Shown piece by piece: positions 10,201 through 22,415 of a stretch of DNA of 64,000 nt (position 1 is the first letter of the stretch; each line of letters opens with the position of its first letter). The stretch is from Beroe forskalii. Its lineage: Eukaryota; Ctenophora; Nuda; Beroida; Beroidae. The translations under genes and the position numbers were made by a program. The notes below the pieces were generated by a model, which saw only the letters and a program-made list of their open reading frames with translations, was not told the origin of the DNA and did not search any database. The DNA lies in contig WFMF01000212.1 of the NCBI GenBank assembly GCA_011033025.1, positions 227,629-291,628 on the forward strand. Direction: 5' to 3'.

Positions 10201-12406
10201 ATGGTAAAAAGACGAAGTAAGACTGTCAATACTTTTTGTGCCTCTTCCTTCTCGACAAACTTGAGCACTTATAGTTCCAGACGAGGTTACAATATCAGCT
10301 TGTTCCGAATTAAAAAGCTCTCAATTTAAAGATGAGGCTCAAATTATCAAAAAAATCTGCCACATCTATAATTCTAGAACTGTTATTTGTGCACATGGAT
10401 CGGTCGATAAAAACGCGTGAAAAGGCTGCAATTTCGACAGAAATTCTATGAAAATTAAATTGCGGAGGCTGTAATATGCGCGTCTTTATCAATGCCTTCA
10501 TCAATCCAATAATGAGCACACATACGGTTAGCTGCCACATCAATTCAAACAGTCGATAACGACGGTCAATTTAATTTCCGAGGTCACGAACGAGGCTCTT
10601 AGTCCCAGACATGACTATTATCAGCTTGTTCTCTCAATTTAAAGATGCTGTCACTTTTTATAGCTGCCACATCTATTACAATCAATAACAATAATAACAA
10701 TCAATGTAACAATATTTCAAAGGTCGAGCACGAGCCAAAGTAGCGTAAGTTCAGTGACGTAATTATCAAGATTTACAGTATTAACTTTAAGTACTTTGAA
10801 TCGGAGTATTTGATGAATATCAAGTAATTGAGCCAGCTATTAGTATTATCATCAGTCCTCACTTTCTCAACACGTGTTTCAGAGCACAGGGAAGCCGCTG
10901 GCCCTAGAGAAGCTGCGTCTCAGGAAGAACTACATCGAGTCTAACCACTTTGACGCTACTCAGCTGCTGTCTGCAGCCCACGGACAGGAGGTCTACTTTG
11001 CAGGCCCCATCAACAGACTCAACAGGAAACATGTCGTGGAGAGGTAAGTGGTTGGTGGTTGGTTAGAGGACCAAGAGTCCAAAAGTTCCACTGATTATTT
11101 TCACCTAAATTGTTGCTACTCAGATCTCATATTTTGAAAATATCTTCACTCTTGTAATATCATTCATATGAGCCCTAAACTCACCTCTTCCGTAGGAATA
11201 ACGTTGTTCTGACCGACAAAGCTCTGATATTCCTGACCAGCAAGTTCGAGCTGTACCCCCAGAAAACTATGTTCCTACAGAACTGCAGATCTGTCAGCCT
11301 GAGCAACCACGTGGATACCATGTGTGTAGTGCACCAAGCAGAGGTAGGCGTTACCAGGTGGATACCATGTGTGTGGTGCACCAAGCAGAGGTAGGCGTTA
11401 CCATGGTAGCTGAGTGGTAGTGTGGTAGCCTTGGTAACCACTTACCATGGTTACCAAGTGAAACTGTGGTAACCGTTGTTGCTAATTACCAACTAGAACA
11501 TGTTATGGTTGATGATGATTAGCTAGGTTACCATGGTTACCATGACAACCCATACCCTGCAGGCTGGTAAGGACATGGTAATAGACCTTGGTGTGACTGG
11601 TATCTACCACACCCTCCCTGACTATGTAGCTAGGTTACCATGGTTACCATGACAACCCATACCCTGCAGGCTGGTAAGGACATGGTAATAGACCTGGGTG
11701 TGACTGGTATCTACCACACCCTCCCTGACTATGTAGCTAGGTTACCATGGTAACCATGACAACCCATACCCTGCAGGCTGCCGGCTGGTAAGGACATGGT
11801 AATAGACCTTGGTGTGACTGGTATCTACCACACCCTCTCGACTATGTAGCTAGGTTACCATGGTTACCTTGACAACCAATACCCTGCAGGCTGCCGGCTG
11901 GTAAGGACATGGTAATAGACCTTGGTGTGACTGGTATCTACCACACCCTCCCTGACTATGTAGCTAGGTTACCATGGTTACCATGACAACCCATACCCTG
12001 CAGGCTGGTAAGGACATGGTAATAGACCTTGGTGTGACTGGTATCTACCACACTCTTCCTGAGTTCGTGGCTCGGCTCTACTTAGCCTGTAAAAACATGG
12101 GTAATAGGATCCAAGTCAACGTCTACCTCGAACGGATACGATATAACAACTCCCGGAAAGCTAATGTGTTCGACGAACTGAGTTTCAGGTGGGTGCGGTG
12201 CTCCTTTGCAAAGTTATCAACGAATTTTTCATTGCATTTACTCAGGATTCTCTTTGAGTTCGTATGGTAGTATTTTCTTAACTCGTAACTTTTCATTTTT
12301 CAGTGCAAAGAAGGACAAGCACAGCAAGTTAAAGCCGGGTACTCCAATCTGTCAGTTGAAGAACAAGGTTGTAATTTACCACGGGGGACGCGACTTCCTC
12401 CACTAG
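4227..12406 (+). CDS. Class I myosin-type TH1 tail, six 3'-terminal exons
   Basis: Exons 4227-4319, 4686-4784, 10883-11043, 11196-11343, 12004-12188 and 12304-12406 join in consistent phase to a TAG stop. The first gives KIRLPKMTGVFSSTINMYLE then RIYLCWWARCK, and the second IMALKPPQRENVRVALAAHD then AFRGELSSHPSLV. These follow the start of the myosin-I tail homology domain, where family members read ELKRIFHLW..., then SELFK.KK..YP.SV. Exons 3-4 match the core TH1 strand pattern (INRLNRKHVVERNNVVLTDK, ALIFLTSKFELYPQ). TH1 binds acidic membrane phospholipids and links actin motors to membranes. About 207 residues are visible and no motor or IQ exon lies within the 1.1 kb upstream. Either the motor is beyond the window with the F-box gene nested in its intron, or this is a tail-only gene. 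Introns 1, 2 and 4 carry splice-site-bearing tandem repeats, and the donor of exon 4 is duplicated. Confidence 0.72.
4320..4531 (+). repeat. 17-bp tandem repeat starting at the donor of myosin-tail exon 1
   Basis: The unit is approximately AGTTCTGAGTTATTTAG, about twelve imperfect copies. The array starts directly at the exon 1 donor (AAG, then GTATTATTTAGAG), so the first intron bases are part of the repeat. Confidence 0.8.
4761..9345 (+). repeat. ~4.6-kb minisatellite whose unit contains an exon end, a donor and an acceptor
   Basis: The period is about 42-45 bp. Each unit reads CTCAG, CTCCCACCCCTCCCTTGTG, GTGAGTTGACAG, then a run of 5-9 C. Span over period gives roughly 100-105 units, an estimate rather than a count. 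The first unit is the real 3' end of the second myosin-tail exon (coding HPSLV, then donor GTGAGT), so the array grew from an exon-intron junction. Between neighbouring units the C-run plus CTCAG forms a pyrimidine-rich acceptor, followed by 19 nt and another GTGAGT. The minus strand has four G-runs per unit (GGGAGGGGTGGGAG, then GGGGGG) and is strongly G-quadruplex-prone; the plus strand is i-motif-prone. Unit variants include GATGAG, GAGTTCACAG and shorter C-runs. Confidence 0.95.
9346..10882 (+). other. Remainder of myosin-tail intron 2
   Basis: AT-rich intron sequence between the minisatellite and exon 3. Apart from the small foldback element near 10401-10500 I see no coding or RNA feature. 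The real acceptor is CACGTGTTTCAG at 10871-10882. Confidence 0.6.
10401..10500. mobile_element. Small foldback/MITE-like element
   Basis: Left arm GATAAAAACGCG and right arm CGCGTCTTTATC are near-inverted copies around a short AT-rich centre with GGCTGCAATTT and AAATTGCGGAGGC as inner inverted pair. The GATAAAnACG arm recurs in elements at 13341-13501 and 19333-19462, so this is probably one dispersed family. Confidence 0.45.
11310..11400 (+). repeat. Tandem duplication of myosin-tail exon 4 end and donor
   Basis: The last ~32 coding bases of exon 4 and its donor (CACCAAGCAGAGGTAGGCG then TTACC) are repeated immediately downstream at about 11358-11400. Two nearly identical donors now lie 48 bp apart. 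Use of the second would add 48 nt in frame. Confidence 0.8.
11536..12060 (+). repeat. Four tandem copies of the acceptor and 5' half of myosin-tail exon 5 upstream of the real exon
   Basis: Units of 107-114 bp each carry ATACCCTGCAG followed by coding sequence for AGKDMVIDLGVTGIYHTLPD. Acceptor-like sites end at 11562, 11669, 11776 and 11889, and the real one ends at 12003. Two copies have an extra GCTGCCG at the exon start. The upstream copies end in an intronic GTAGCTAGG tract and then stop codons, so they are pseudo-exons and not a repeated protein domain. Confidence 0.85.
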
Positions 12407-13340
12407 CAGATACAGAGAATATTATTATAGTGACGTCATTATAGTGATGACAGTGCCATATGAGCAGTGCAATATCATGCAGTGCAGTGTGAGCAGAGTA
12501 TTCTGTGTCTGTGATATTTCACTCGGCAATCACAATGTCAGAGATAAATATTTTCATTCAGAAGTTACCAAATTCCCTAAGATTAAATGGTTGATGCCCT
12601 GCTGATGACGAGCCTAAAAGTTGCATAAAACTTCAAATAAGGGGGACATTGAACTTAATAGTAAAATACTTGACATTATGATTAAACATATTTACTGTAA
12701 GACATAAATGCATGGCGTGAAGTTTGCAACTTGAATCTAATGATCGAGCTGTCAAGGGGAAGGACTTTTTGATAATTTTATGAGATTTATTGTAATGTGA
12801 ATGTGATTTATTACTATGATTATCATGAATATGAATATTGTACATATTGTTAAATTATCAATATCCCGAAGACTTATGATTATTAGACTTATCATTTATT
12901 CAGAAAGTTCAGCATTATTTTGATATCATATTTGATGATTACAGATATTCTTTAATTGCATGCACCAAATTTGGTTAATTTACATAGATCTTTTTATTTT
13001 TAATATATTATTACTTTATTCTAAGTCAATTAGCAAACTTTATTTTCATTAATTACACCTAAATTCGAGAATCAAGAAAGCCAAGTTTCTGATTATGTTG
13101 GAACGGAAGTTTAATGTAAATTCAGATTGTAAGCCAAAAGATCCATTGCAGAAAACCAAATCCTTTAAAAGCTTTGAAAGATAGTTTTTTTAAATCAAAA
13201 AGAGTTTATACGTGAGAATTATACTAGTCACAGCATTTTATTTCTGTCTTATGAATTACTATTATTTAGAAGTACCTATAATCTTGAGAGGCATTTAGAA
13301 CTTTTGTGAAGCCTATGATATTGTAAATCGTTGTGTCACG
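12407..13340. other. 3' flank of the myosin-tail gene, no further gene
   Basis: AT-rich, with a CRE palindrome TGACGTCA at 12431-12438 just after the stop codon. I see no coding potential. Confidence 0.5.
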
Positions 13341-13501
13341 CATATGTGTGCAGACCGCTCGATTGACCTCGATAAATTAGACGCTCGGATTTCCTCTGCG
13401 CGCTTCAACTATCCTAATCCATATAAATTCCATCAAAAGCACACAATTTCGCATACGTCTTTATCGGGGCCTTTTTCAATCGAGCGGTCTGCACACATAT
13501 G
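13341..13501. mobile_element. 161-bp MITE with long inverted repeats, probably Tc1/mariner-type
   Basis: The outer 26 bp (CATATGTGTGCAGACC, CGCTCGATTGA) are perfectly inverted at the other end. The similarity continues less perfectly through a GATAAAnnAGACG motif to about 43 bp per arm. TA at both edges within CATATG fits a TA target-site duplication. The element is non-coding. Confidence 0.75.
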
Positions 13502-15127
13502 GGTAGTGCATTTTACCTTTAGTTTAGAATGATAGTTTCATCGTTTGACTTGCTTTCAATCTTTTAGTTTTAGGACGCTATCTTGATATTTTGATCATGA
13601 TATCACGATGTCTTGGAATAATGGAATTAGTATTACGCATGGAGTTAAATGATAATTCTCCCAAATACTAGGCATTTTGATGATGACTTAAATACGAATC
13701 GCTATGTAGGTCATGCAGTCTGAAGGGTTGACGCGTCACTACGTCAATAACGTAACTGAGAAAGGGAGGGAAGCACTAACAGCAGCTATGGATATTGGCA
13801 ACCTATAGCACTAACAGCAGCTGTGGATATGGCAATTGCAACCTCTCTTCTTCCTACATCCTACTCTGGGGTATCTCTTGATGGCAGTATGCCAGTTGTA
13901 AAGCCTGGATATTATCTCAACAACTCCTGATTAGCCCCACTTCCTCATCTTTTAGGAAACAGATTTACATTTCGGGTATGTTAATGTGATTGAGCTACCT
14001 CTGTGGTTTTAGTTATTGTTTCTGAATTATTGATATCATGATAGGTAGGTTTTGTGAACTTAAATTGAGATACTGGTTAGAATTGCAAGTTCGAATTCAG
14101 CTGGGTACGTTAATTCATCTGATAGTAACACCCTTTCAGGATTACCTCAACCTATCCTGCACGGTTGCCTTGACAACTCATTCATCTCTTGCTGCCTTGA
14201 CAACGCATTCACCTCTTGGTTATTTCAATATCATCAACTTTCTATCACCAAGCATCCAAGAAAAGGTATCTTTTATTATTTGATAATTTAAATGAGCTTG
14301 GAGCTCTGATAAAGCCAGTATATTAATAAATTGACTTCAGGCCTATGTCAGAGCTATATTATTTTTATTATTAGATTGATAAATACAACATGAAGTTGCG
14401 CTAAAACGTCGATGTGGGTTTTTATTTTATACGATCCTTTGGGGATTTTGGGGATTTCAAAATCTCATTTATATAAACGGCAGTGTCCCTCCAATCGGCA
14501 CTAAATGTTTTATTTCCCCGATAATTCAATAAACCCCTCCCTCTTCCCCCTGAAGCCCCGTATAAATTATTTGCCATGACAGCTCTGTGCTCTGGGTTGG
14601 TATTAAATAGTTTAGGTATAAAAGTTGATACGGATGGAATTATTGCTATATTTTGAGCTTTCGTTTGTGCAATTGATAACGCCAGAGGTTGCTATCTGCA
14701 CAATGCAGGGGTGGGGTTGGGTGGGGTTCGGACTGAATCGTGTTCTAGGTATTTTTACTTTTTGCTAATTTCAATTTTTTATTCGGGAAAAATTTGAAAA
14801 TAGCATTTTGACTTTTCAGAGTTGACACTGAAAATTGTGCAATGTGCGATTCTTCTTATTTTTTACGCAAGAAATCAAAAAATAAATGCCCTAAATTTTT
14901 GCCATTGTCGGAATCATTGAACGTTTTGAGTTTCATGAATCACAGTAAAGATAGCGAAATGCTCACAGAAATAGAATGCGCTCGACAGTTACGTCATTAT
15001 CATAGTATAAAGTAGTGTAATTGACTAGGCTCTTGTTGTCCTTGTATCCCAACCTCATGAGATCTCAGATAACAATCTGGGAACTGTCATGCCAGTAAAT
15101 CTTATCCCCACGTAGTTTAGCAGTTTA

Positions 15128-15205
15128 CCCGTGACGCGGTGTGGACTGACCAATCAGAGCGCAGGGATTTATTCTACTGCGTGTTGATTGGCTGAGTTAT
15201 GGCGT
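15128..15205. promoter_or_regulatory. Inverted CCAAT pair, module A
   Basis: GACCAATCAG (CCAAT at 15150-15154) faces TGATTGGCTGAG (ATTGG at 15187-15191), start to start 37 bp. The flanks TTACCCGTGACGCGG and GGCGTG are similar to module B at 18.86 kb. No TATA box is obvious. A short inverted repeat GAGGGTATT / AATACCCCTC follows at 15209-15236. Confidence 0.4.
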
Positions 15206-16591
15206 GCGGAGGGTATTGGGTAAGTTAATACCCCTCTGGCGACTGCCTCACTGCCTGTGATACTGATAGACACAAGTTGTAGGCTTCTATCTGACGTTAT
15301 TTTGTGCGCGATCAATGAATATTTTTCAGGGTTTTCTTTGTATGAATTTGATCAGAAGAGCATCCGTACAGAAGAATAATCAGCTCCATCATCTCAGAGA
15401 ACCATTTGAAAGATAGATTGAAAATGCATTTCGCTGTCATATTCTTTTAAATTCTGATCCAGTTTGTTCAGATCTAGATAAAAGTTGACTGGAAAACCTT
15501 GCTGGCTAATTATGGCATGGGTTTCTTCCCGTAACAAGGTTCATTTAGGAGAAAGTTTAACTAATTGAAAAAGCTCAATGCTTTACATGACAAATACAGA
15601 TTGTATCAAAATCTATAAAAAAAAATAACCATGTCATTTTGGACTTTAAAAAAAGTTCAGATTTGACAGGAATAAGTTAGCAAAATTGAGTCTTGAGTTC
15701 TGGTTAGCTGTGTGGGAGCCGAATGCCACTCTGTTTATACAGGTCAATATAGGGTCAATATAGGGTCAATATAGTATGATATCTATCCCACTATCTTAAA
15801 TTTCTACGATTTAGAAATAAGAACTTTTATATTGGAGTATTGGTCTTAAAATTTCTTTTGAGACGTGATCGGAATGTTACACTAAAGGTGTTCATTTTAC
15901 GCAAGTGTCGTCAAAGCTCGTATGCGATGCTCGCGTTTTGAAATTGAATGTTTGAGTTTCCCGGCCATAATAATTTCGTTAGATTATTATTCTGCGTTAG
16001 ACTCTATCGCTGACGGCTTTTGATATGATTCGAATATTCGTTATAATGAATTTGGGAGGTGTGCTGTGAATTGAGGTGTCTTTTGTTGTTTGGCTGCATG
16101 AAAGTGATAGCCATATAACCATCGCAAACTGCAGCTGTATCCCGAGAAAAATATACTGCTGAGGTCGGTATTCGTATACTTTCAATCTGTGTTTATATTA
16201 ATTAACCTGTGAGAAATATCATGATACTATTCGCAATTTTACTCGTATCAAGGATTCAGATCGGTTCACTAGCGTACTCGTACGTTATATGATTTCTCGT
16301 ATTACAGACTGCTTCATTATTACAAAAAATAGACAGTTCGATCTCTCCATTTCGCCATTTCAAACCATGATAATTTCGTGGCTCACTGAAATCTATTACC
16401 TGAGTGAGACCTGGAACTCCATGCTGGTGGTTGAATGTCTGGAGTACGGGGGTTGAATGAGAATAGTCCGGTAGTTTAGGCAAATTATTCGGAAATTAAA
16501 ATAATTCTGGTACAGTGTACTCCAGCCGTATCAATGCGTAGGTAGCGCAGCATGATTATAACAAGCCCACATGAGATATGGGCGGTTACGA

Positions 16592-16599
16592 TGACGTCA
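16592..16599. promoter_or_regulatory. CRE palindrome with adjoining TTATCA
   Basis: TGACGTCA inside GATGACGTCATTATCAGG, preceded by GGGCGGTTAC and followed about 45 bp later by ACCGCCTATTT. A TTAAAAAG lies about 65 bp downstream. Confidence 0.35.
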
Positions 16600-17287
16600 T
16601 TATCAGGGCGCAATGAAGTGTGTTAGTGACTTTGTACCGCCTATTTCACACACGCGGGGTTAAAAAGACGGAACCTTGTGACGGTATTACTATGGTTTGG
16701 AATGGCTAAGTGAGGGCATGGAACCGTCTGCTTACCTTCCTCGGGGAGACCTCTACAACTCATTGCCATGTTCGTATGATTGAGCGGACTCAAGTAGTCC
16801 TAATCTACCCTGTAGTCCTACTCACTGACTATGCTCCAGTGACGTTCGCTGTGTCTCTTTTCAGGCTTCTCTTGAAGCTGTAGATGATTTCAACACGCGC
16901 GTTCGAACTTAGGTAACTTCGCCATATCGGGCAAACAGATTCGGTTTCCATTTTGTGAAATAAGACGAGCTCAAATCCTGTTAACGTCTCAGATCGCGTA
17001 TATATCCCAATCCAGTCTTATCTTATTTGTGTGTTTTATTCTCGATGATCACGCACTCGCCCATATCATGATGTATAGCTCAAATCCGTGCACTTCTGAG
17101 GAGAAAATACCGTTTTTCAACGTCTCTTCAAACTTCGGAAAAGGCGTAAATTGCCCCTCTTTATGTCTGCTGTCAATGTTTTGTGTTGTAAGTTTGAAAT
17201 CCTAAGTACGATCAGCATGCGTGTGATGCAGCACCAATTATTTCGAATATTTCGTTGCCGGTGAATCCGGTAACCTCTGTTTACTTG

Positions 17288-17358
17288 TTGTCGGCCGTTG
17301 ACAGACCCTCGTGAGAATCAGCGCCGCGCGCGTCAGCGGGTCATCCATCGTACGACAA
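17288..17358. mobile_element. 71-bp MITE with TTGTCG ends
   Basis: The element starts TTGTCGGCCGTTGACAGACC and ends GGGTCATCCATCGTACGACAA. TTTACTTG occurs directly on both sides (one extra T on the right), compatible with an 8-bp target duplication. A second copy is at 37539-37612 and a rearranged one near 36596-36665. Confidence 0.6.
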
Positions 17359-18854
17359 TTTTACTTGTTGTTCTATATCTCTTCATATTTAGACTTTTAC
17401 TTGTTGTTCTATCTCTCTTCATATTTAGAATACGTGCGGTGTACCTTTTGCCGTGAAACTACTTCTTTTTAGGTGACACCGGTTCAGTGTGACACTTCAC
17501 TCTGATGCAGTGATACACCTCTAATTGGGACTTTATTCTGTCTCCACTTTACACTTCGGGGCCATTGTTAAAAAGCTACACAGTAATAAGTTCAGTTGCA
17601 AAATTTGGGATCGACTTCTTATTTGCGAGAGAAAGACCAAAATTTGAAATTCTGGGAATCTTCATCAACCAGAAATCAAGAAATTAATCAGAAGCTTTGA
17701 ATATTTGCATCTCTAGCATTTTCACTCTAGCGCGAAGTTCTTTGAATCTGACAACTGACAAGCCTGGTGTCTGTATAATAGTTCTCTCGCCACTTTACTG
17801 CAGTTTCTTTGGCATAAGTGAACGCTATACGGCACCATTAAGCCATTAATCGGGTATTATTCGAATGGAACCCAAGTGGCAATAAAGCTACCCCTTTGTT
17901 AGCCTAGCACCCCTATAAGCCGCGCACTTAGAAACTGTCTGTTTATCGACTTTAATTCGCTACTTCTAGTCATAATGATGATTTCACTGCCAGATTTGCC
18001 TACTTTAGTGTAGACACTAGAAAGTACGAGTGTGTTGAAGTTTAAATACACAGAGTGCTCAAGCTCTAGGAGCGAGCAAAATACAATTTCAATTTGTTTC
18101 ATAGTGTTTCAATTTGGACACTAGAAAGTATGAATAACCATGGTAGCTACTAGCTGCCCATACTCCATAGCATGGCGCAAATAGTGAATACTGCTAACTG
18201 CATAATGATGGAAAATCATGTTTTATACCAGTCAGGCAGTCAAAATTGGTGTATTTCTGCCGTTTTAAACAATTTTCGACTATAAAGATTCACATTATTT
18301 TGGATTGTAGATTTTCTAATGATACCTTGAGAGTTGAGCTGTTAGAATTATAAATAACATTGGTAATCAAGGACGGAATGACGGATGTAATACGCTGGAG
18401 GGGTATTAAGAACAGTTCATGCGGACGGTGGACTTTCTGGGTTATGCGCTCAATCACAACGAACTCATTCCCACTTTCGTGGAATTACGTCTAGCCTCTA
18501 CGATAACTAGGCAGTTAGAAACTGGGTCATAATCATGACTTGTAATGTAGAAGTGTTGACGTTTACTTCTGTCTTTGTTAGGGTATTTCTCAATGCGTGT
18601 GTTTAAAATCAGCATACAAGCCAATCCCAAGAATATAACTCGAAGTCATTTCTTCGCGTACTTCCTTGTATTAAGCTGTCGGAAAACTCCATGATTTTGC
18701 GTACTGAAATCCGAGGGAAAGCAGAATGATACCACTGTCCGATATGTACTGACACCAATCTACGAGTCGATGTTTAAACACAATGTTTCAGTTGACTAGC
18801 GAATTAACCGTGCAACTTAGCGCCCAGTATATTGACCACTCAGTTAAAAGCTTA

Positions 18855-18990
18855 CCCACTGCGCGGCTAGGTCCGACCAATCAGCTAACTGGGTTTCTAA
18901 GATACTGTGTCCTGATTGGTTGAGTCTTGGTGTGGTACGGTACCTCCTTTAATCCTTGTTCTGATCTAATAGACTCCCTTTATATAGAGG
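18855..18990 (+). promoter_or_regulatory. Inverted CCAAT pair with TATA box, module B
   Basis: GACCAATCAG (CCAAT at 18877-18881) faces CTGATTGGTTGAG (ATTGG at 18915-18919), start to start 38 bp. TTTATATAG follows about 60 bp downstream near 18980. The arrangement and flanks resemble module A. No gene was recognised downstream. Confidence 0.45.
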
Positions 18991-19332
18991 ATCTCTGCCG
19001 TGACACAGACACTTCATTTTGTCGGATTAACTTCAAACTTGACAGGATCAATCTTTTAATTCTTTAATTCGCCTCTTGAATATAACCCTTACGTTGAGAG
19101 GTTGGAAGTGCTCTGGAACGTTATGCAACTCGAGTCACATATCTAGCTTAATGGCCAGGTTTATACGAATTAATAATTATACGCTGAAAGTTAGATTTCA
19201 TGAGGCGCATTTTTACTTCAACTTCATAATTTGATACTTTTATACAATTTAACCATCATTGGATCAGGCTTAGTTCGCTTAAGTGTATCCAAATCAGAAC
19301 TCAGAAGTTCAGATACATCAACGTTTGCAGTT

Positions 19333-19462
19333 TTCTCGATTGATGGTAGGCTTGATGAAAACGTGCAAATTCACTGCACGTGCGTCAACTTTCGATATAA
19401 ACCCTATCGAAAGTACGGCCAAATTGCACGTCTTTATCAAACCCTGCATCGATGGACCGAGC
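19333..19462. mobile_element. Foldback/MITE-like element
   Basis: The left arm CTTGATGAAAACGTGCAAATT and the right arm AATTGCACGTCTTTATCAAA are imperfect inverted copies. Inside, ACTTTCGATA is inverted as TATCGAAAGT. The arms share GATRAARACG with elements at 10.4 and 13.3 kb. Confidence 0.55.
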
Positions 19463-19639
19463 TTTACATCCATATTTATCCTTACGCCCATATTCTCTTC
19501 ATAGTAGTAGTGATCCAGTTTTAGTGCATGAATCTGGTGGGTTGTCTCCGACATTTCCCCTTGGCAATTGGCACCTGCGATACTGTTTACTTCCGTGGAC
19601 ATGCAGCCTAGAGAGTATCACGGCGGCGTAGTTACCAGA

Positions 19640-19695
19640 TCATCCACCAATCGGCGCGCAAGTTGACCGTCAACTCGCGTTCTGATTGGCTTATG
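19640..19695. promoter_or_regulatory. Inverted CCAAT pair, module C
   Basis: CACCAATCGG (CCAAT at 19647-19651) faces CTGATTGGCTTA (ATTGG at 19685-19689), start to start 38 bp, as in modules A and B. Between them lies the palindrome TTGACCGTCAA. Confidence 0.35.
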
Positions 19696-20784
19696 ATGAT
19701 TTAGGTTCCGAATGGTGCAAGGTTATACGCCGACGATGATTACATTACTGTAAATACTGTGCGGCTTGGAAATGCCAGCGATCTTCTCAAATCTCACCAA
19801 ACAGTAAACGTCTGGCTGGAGATATTTTATTCGCGGAAATTCGGTTGTTCTGAAGTAGAAATAAACAATTCGAGGATTATTAAATGACGGTACCCAGACT
19901 GCAGCTATACTGCAGTTATATTTCGCAGAATCACAGAGCCAATCATATCGTCCACTTGATTTCCGGTTATTTAAATCGATACTATTTGTCGTTGCTTACA
20001 TCTAAGTTGGCATCGTTATGAGAAGTATCATTTTTAAATCTCTGCAAAATAGATGATATCCGTGATATAAATGTTGGAAAGTCACCAGGGAATTTCCTTT
20101 TAGAGAGCCACTCCCCTTTAAAGGGTTCTTTTAAAAAGTTCATAACTTTTAAAAGTTCATAACTTTTAAAAAGTTCATAGAATATTTTGTGCAGTAATCT
20201 TTACAGATGTCTAAATTTGTGCAGGTTTTGTTGCTTGTACTATAATTACGCTGAACTTTTTAATTCTTTGTGCAGTGTTATATGATATAGGTTCAGCGGG
20301 AAATAATAAATGAGCTTTGAGAATTTTAATTTCGTGGTATAGTTTTGGTACCTGATGAAAATAACTAATTGTATGATGCAAGTTTGGCGATCTTGCACTC
20401 GCAAAAGTTTTTCCAGCTACAATGATTATTCAAAAATTTTCGTCTCGTTACACGAAATTTCTTGGAGAATATAATCACCACCTTTTCTCCTTACCAAAAT
20501 TCTGAACGCCGAAATTTTAACTATCTATATAATTATCCCTCGGTCGGTAATTAGCATCGATAAAAATTTGTAAAATTAAGACTACTTTACGTTCGACAGA
20601 AATTATCGTTAGATCGATGCATGTGCACACACACGGGTTACATTGACAGCAGTTATCGTTAGATTTGTATCCACAGTACGAGAGTCATGAAGAAGCCTAC
20701 CAATCTGGATCTGCGAAAGCTTGTAACAACTTCTGTGTAATATCCAGAACTCTAGGTTTCTTTCAATAAATAGGCGGTTTATTA

Positions 20785-20792
20785 TGACGTCA
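20785..20792. promoter_or_regulatory. CRE palindrome with TATCATAG
   Basis: TGACGTCA within TATGACGTCACTATCATAG, preceded by ATAGGCGGTTT and followed by CAGCGCCTATA about 48 bp later. This is the same composite layout as at 16.59 kb. Confidence 0.35.
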
Positions 20793-21962
20793 CTATCATA
20801 GTTAAATGTGGAATGTTGTGACTTATCCAGCGCCTATACCCCACCTGACTCACTGAAGTGGCAGGGCACAGTGTTTATAACCAGGTCCGTGTTTAACGTT
20901 TGGACAGGGTTTGTATACTTCCACCCACGGATAAGACAACCTTCGACAATGCAGGACACAACAAGGGAGCTACGTCATCAAGTCGTAGCTATAAACCATG
21001 ATAATGACATCATCCTCAACCTTTGCAGTTTGTGCTTGGGGTGAATCCCAGCTGCGGTGGCAGTTTGTTTATATCGGTGTAACCTTGTGTATAGTTGTAC
21101 TGCATTCTGCAACAGTCTTCTTCCTAATCAGTTTACTTCATGCCATTGGCATTGTTCAGTGTTAGATCTGCGAAAATTATTCACAAAAACGAGTTATTTT
21201 TTAAATCTTTTCTTATTTTTTATTTTTATTTTTGATTTCTTTTCTTGTTCTTGCCGTTTCCTAAATTCATGTTCTTAAGTTTTATTTTCCTTATTTTTCT
21301 TGTTTTTTGCTTACTTTACATTAAATACAAAACTAAGCGTATATCAAAGAACTCTATTTTCGTCTGTTTCCCATATGATATTATCATATGCACACAAATA
21401 GAAATCAGAATTTAAAATAATTCGTTCCTCAAATCGTAATATCAATGATTTCTTGATGTTATTCGGTGCCCGAACCTCATTAGTTATATTTTCGTTGCAT
21501 CTACATATTTGGTGATATGTAATTTAGAATCTATTATAAACTTTAGATTTACTCGTGTCAAATTGAGCAGTATAAGTATTCTCCGTAAGCCAGCACGTGG
21601 CACTCGATGTGACGTCACTATGACAACTAATAATGGTGGTTTGGTGTGCATCCAGATGTTGGTGACATGGCGCCCCTCAGAGGTGCAGGGATGAGAGTTT
21701 CATTAATAAATGTTGTGATACGACTTGACAAATGCTCCTGATACCATGACACGTTACAATTTACTATTTCTCAGCAGCAGTGAATTGCAGTGAGGATTGT
21801 GATAGGTCTTGGGGTGCATCTCATGCTGGTCCACGATTACATAATTTATTCGTCAATATGTTTTAGTGATTGGTGTTTCATATCATGTGTCAAATCCTCA
21901 AACAGTATCGTTAATTTAATTATCTTTATCTTTGGTGAACTTTTTTTACTATACGAGAGGAA

Positions 21963-22415
21963 ATTTGGGGATTTTTAGAAAAATCCCCATATTTTCGTAC
22001 CCCAAAACTTTGATCCCAAAAATTATTTCCCCCAAATTAATTTATTGTGATTTGATAACTTTGGCTATCAATATAGTTTCACATTTCATAAAATAGAGAA
22101 TTCCGGACAAATTTCAATAATTAAATCAGTGCAGAGGGTTTCAAATCATCTAAAATTTAGTATTTCGAAAATGCAGAAATTCAAAATAAAACCCTATTCA
22201 CTCTGGATAAATAAAAATTTTTAAAATAATTGAATAAAGGGATCTTGTTTAGGAAATTCTACTACATCGATTATCTCAGTGATATTGGCCTTACTGAAGT
22301 TTTGATTTGTTCCCAAGATTTACCTTATTCTCTCAGGGAAATCCCCTTTCTCAATTTGGGGTGCGGAATTTGGGGATTTTGGAGAAAAAATCCCCATATT
22401 TTCGAGCCTCCTAAA
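21963..22415. repeat. Pair of GGGGATTTTT hairpin repeats
   Basis: AAATTTGGGGATTTTT then AAAAATCCCCATATTTTCG forms a hairpin near 21963-21998 and recurs near 22368-22412. A related, looser version is at 62758-62818 in an ELP1 intron. It is probably a small dispersed element. Confidence 0.5.

Noticed and set aside
19231-19602. Overlapping 94-97 residue frames on both strands
   Set aside because: They cover an inverted-repeat element, whose palindromic arms open both strands; no protein family is recognisable.
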